6,294 bases of DNA from Clostridia bacterium (GTDB lineage Bacteria > Bacillota > Clostridia > Oscillospirales > Acutalibacteraceae): NCBI GenBank assembly GCA_030536195.1, contig JAUNQL010000002.1, positions 16,436 through 22,729 of the forward strand, in the 5' to 3' direction. Positions within the stretch are counted from its first letter, which is position 1. The number at the start of each line of letters is the position of its first letter. A model generated the notes under the pieces. The model saw only the letters and a program-made list of their open reading frames with translations, made no database searches and was not told the origin of the DNA. This document shows, piece after piece, positions 6,294 to 6,294 of the stretch. Made by a program: the position numbers and the translations under genes.

Positions 6294-6294
6294 A

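Overview
The window is a compact, single-strand gene cluster (all genes on +). It holds the 3' end of one gene followed by five complete genes, with gaps of only 1 to 27 bases. No strong terminator hairpin is visible between any of them. By eye the G+C content is moderate, near half. The genes for a large iron-sulfur flavoprotein, a clostridial-style HypA and a MetA point to an anaerobic Gram-positive bacterium. A Lachnospiraceae-like clostridium or a Coriobacteriia member fits best, but I cannot decide between them from this sequence; arginine CGT/CGC and proline CCA preference leans slightly to the latter.

Left part (2-2428): a sulfur amino-acid block. It opens with the last 28 codons of a PLP-dependent Cys/Met-metabolism enzyme (cystathionine gamma-synthase / O-acetylhomoserine sulfhydrylase superfamily). 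Next is a complete MelB-type sodium:sugar symporter (106-1506, TTG start), then MetA, homoserine O-acyltransferase (1511-2428). MetA has the full catalytic set and a glutamate at position 111, which predicts acetyl-CoA as donor. MetA would make O-acetylhomoserine and the upstream PLP enzyme would consume it. The sugar-type transporter wedged between them is unexpected.

Right part (2456-6293): a redox/nickel block. A 931-residue multidomain oxidoreductase joins three parts: an N-terminal winged-helix-like and cysteine-rich ferredoxin region, a GltD/NfnL/DPD-type FAD- and NAD(P)H-binding core, and a C-terminal ferredoxin-like tail. It is followed after one base by hypA, a nickel chaperone, and then by an unrecognised protein with about seven membrane segments. 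No hydrogenase structural genes or other hyp genes are in the window, so the enzyme served by HypA and the partner of the oxidoreductase are unknown.

The most interesting points are the architecture and cysteine layout of the 931-residue protein, its tight linkage to a lone hypA and an orphan membrane protein, and the MelB-like transporter inside a methionine-synthesis block. I see no RNA genes, mobile elements, CRISPR arrays or notable repeats, and no stretch over 300 bases without a gene.
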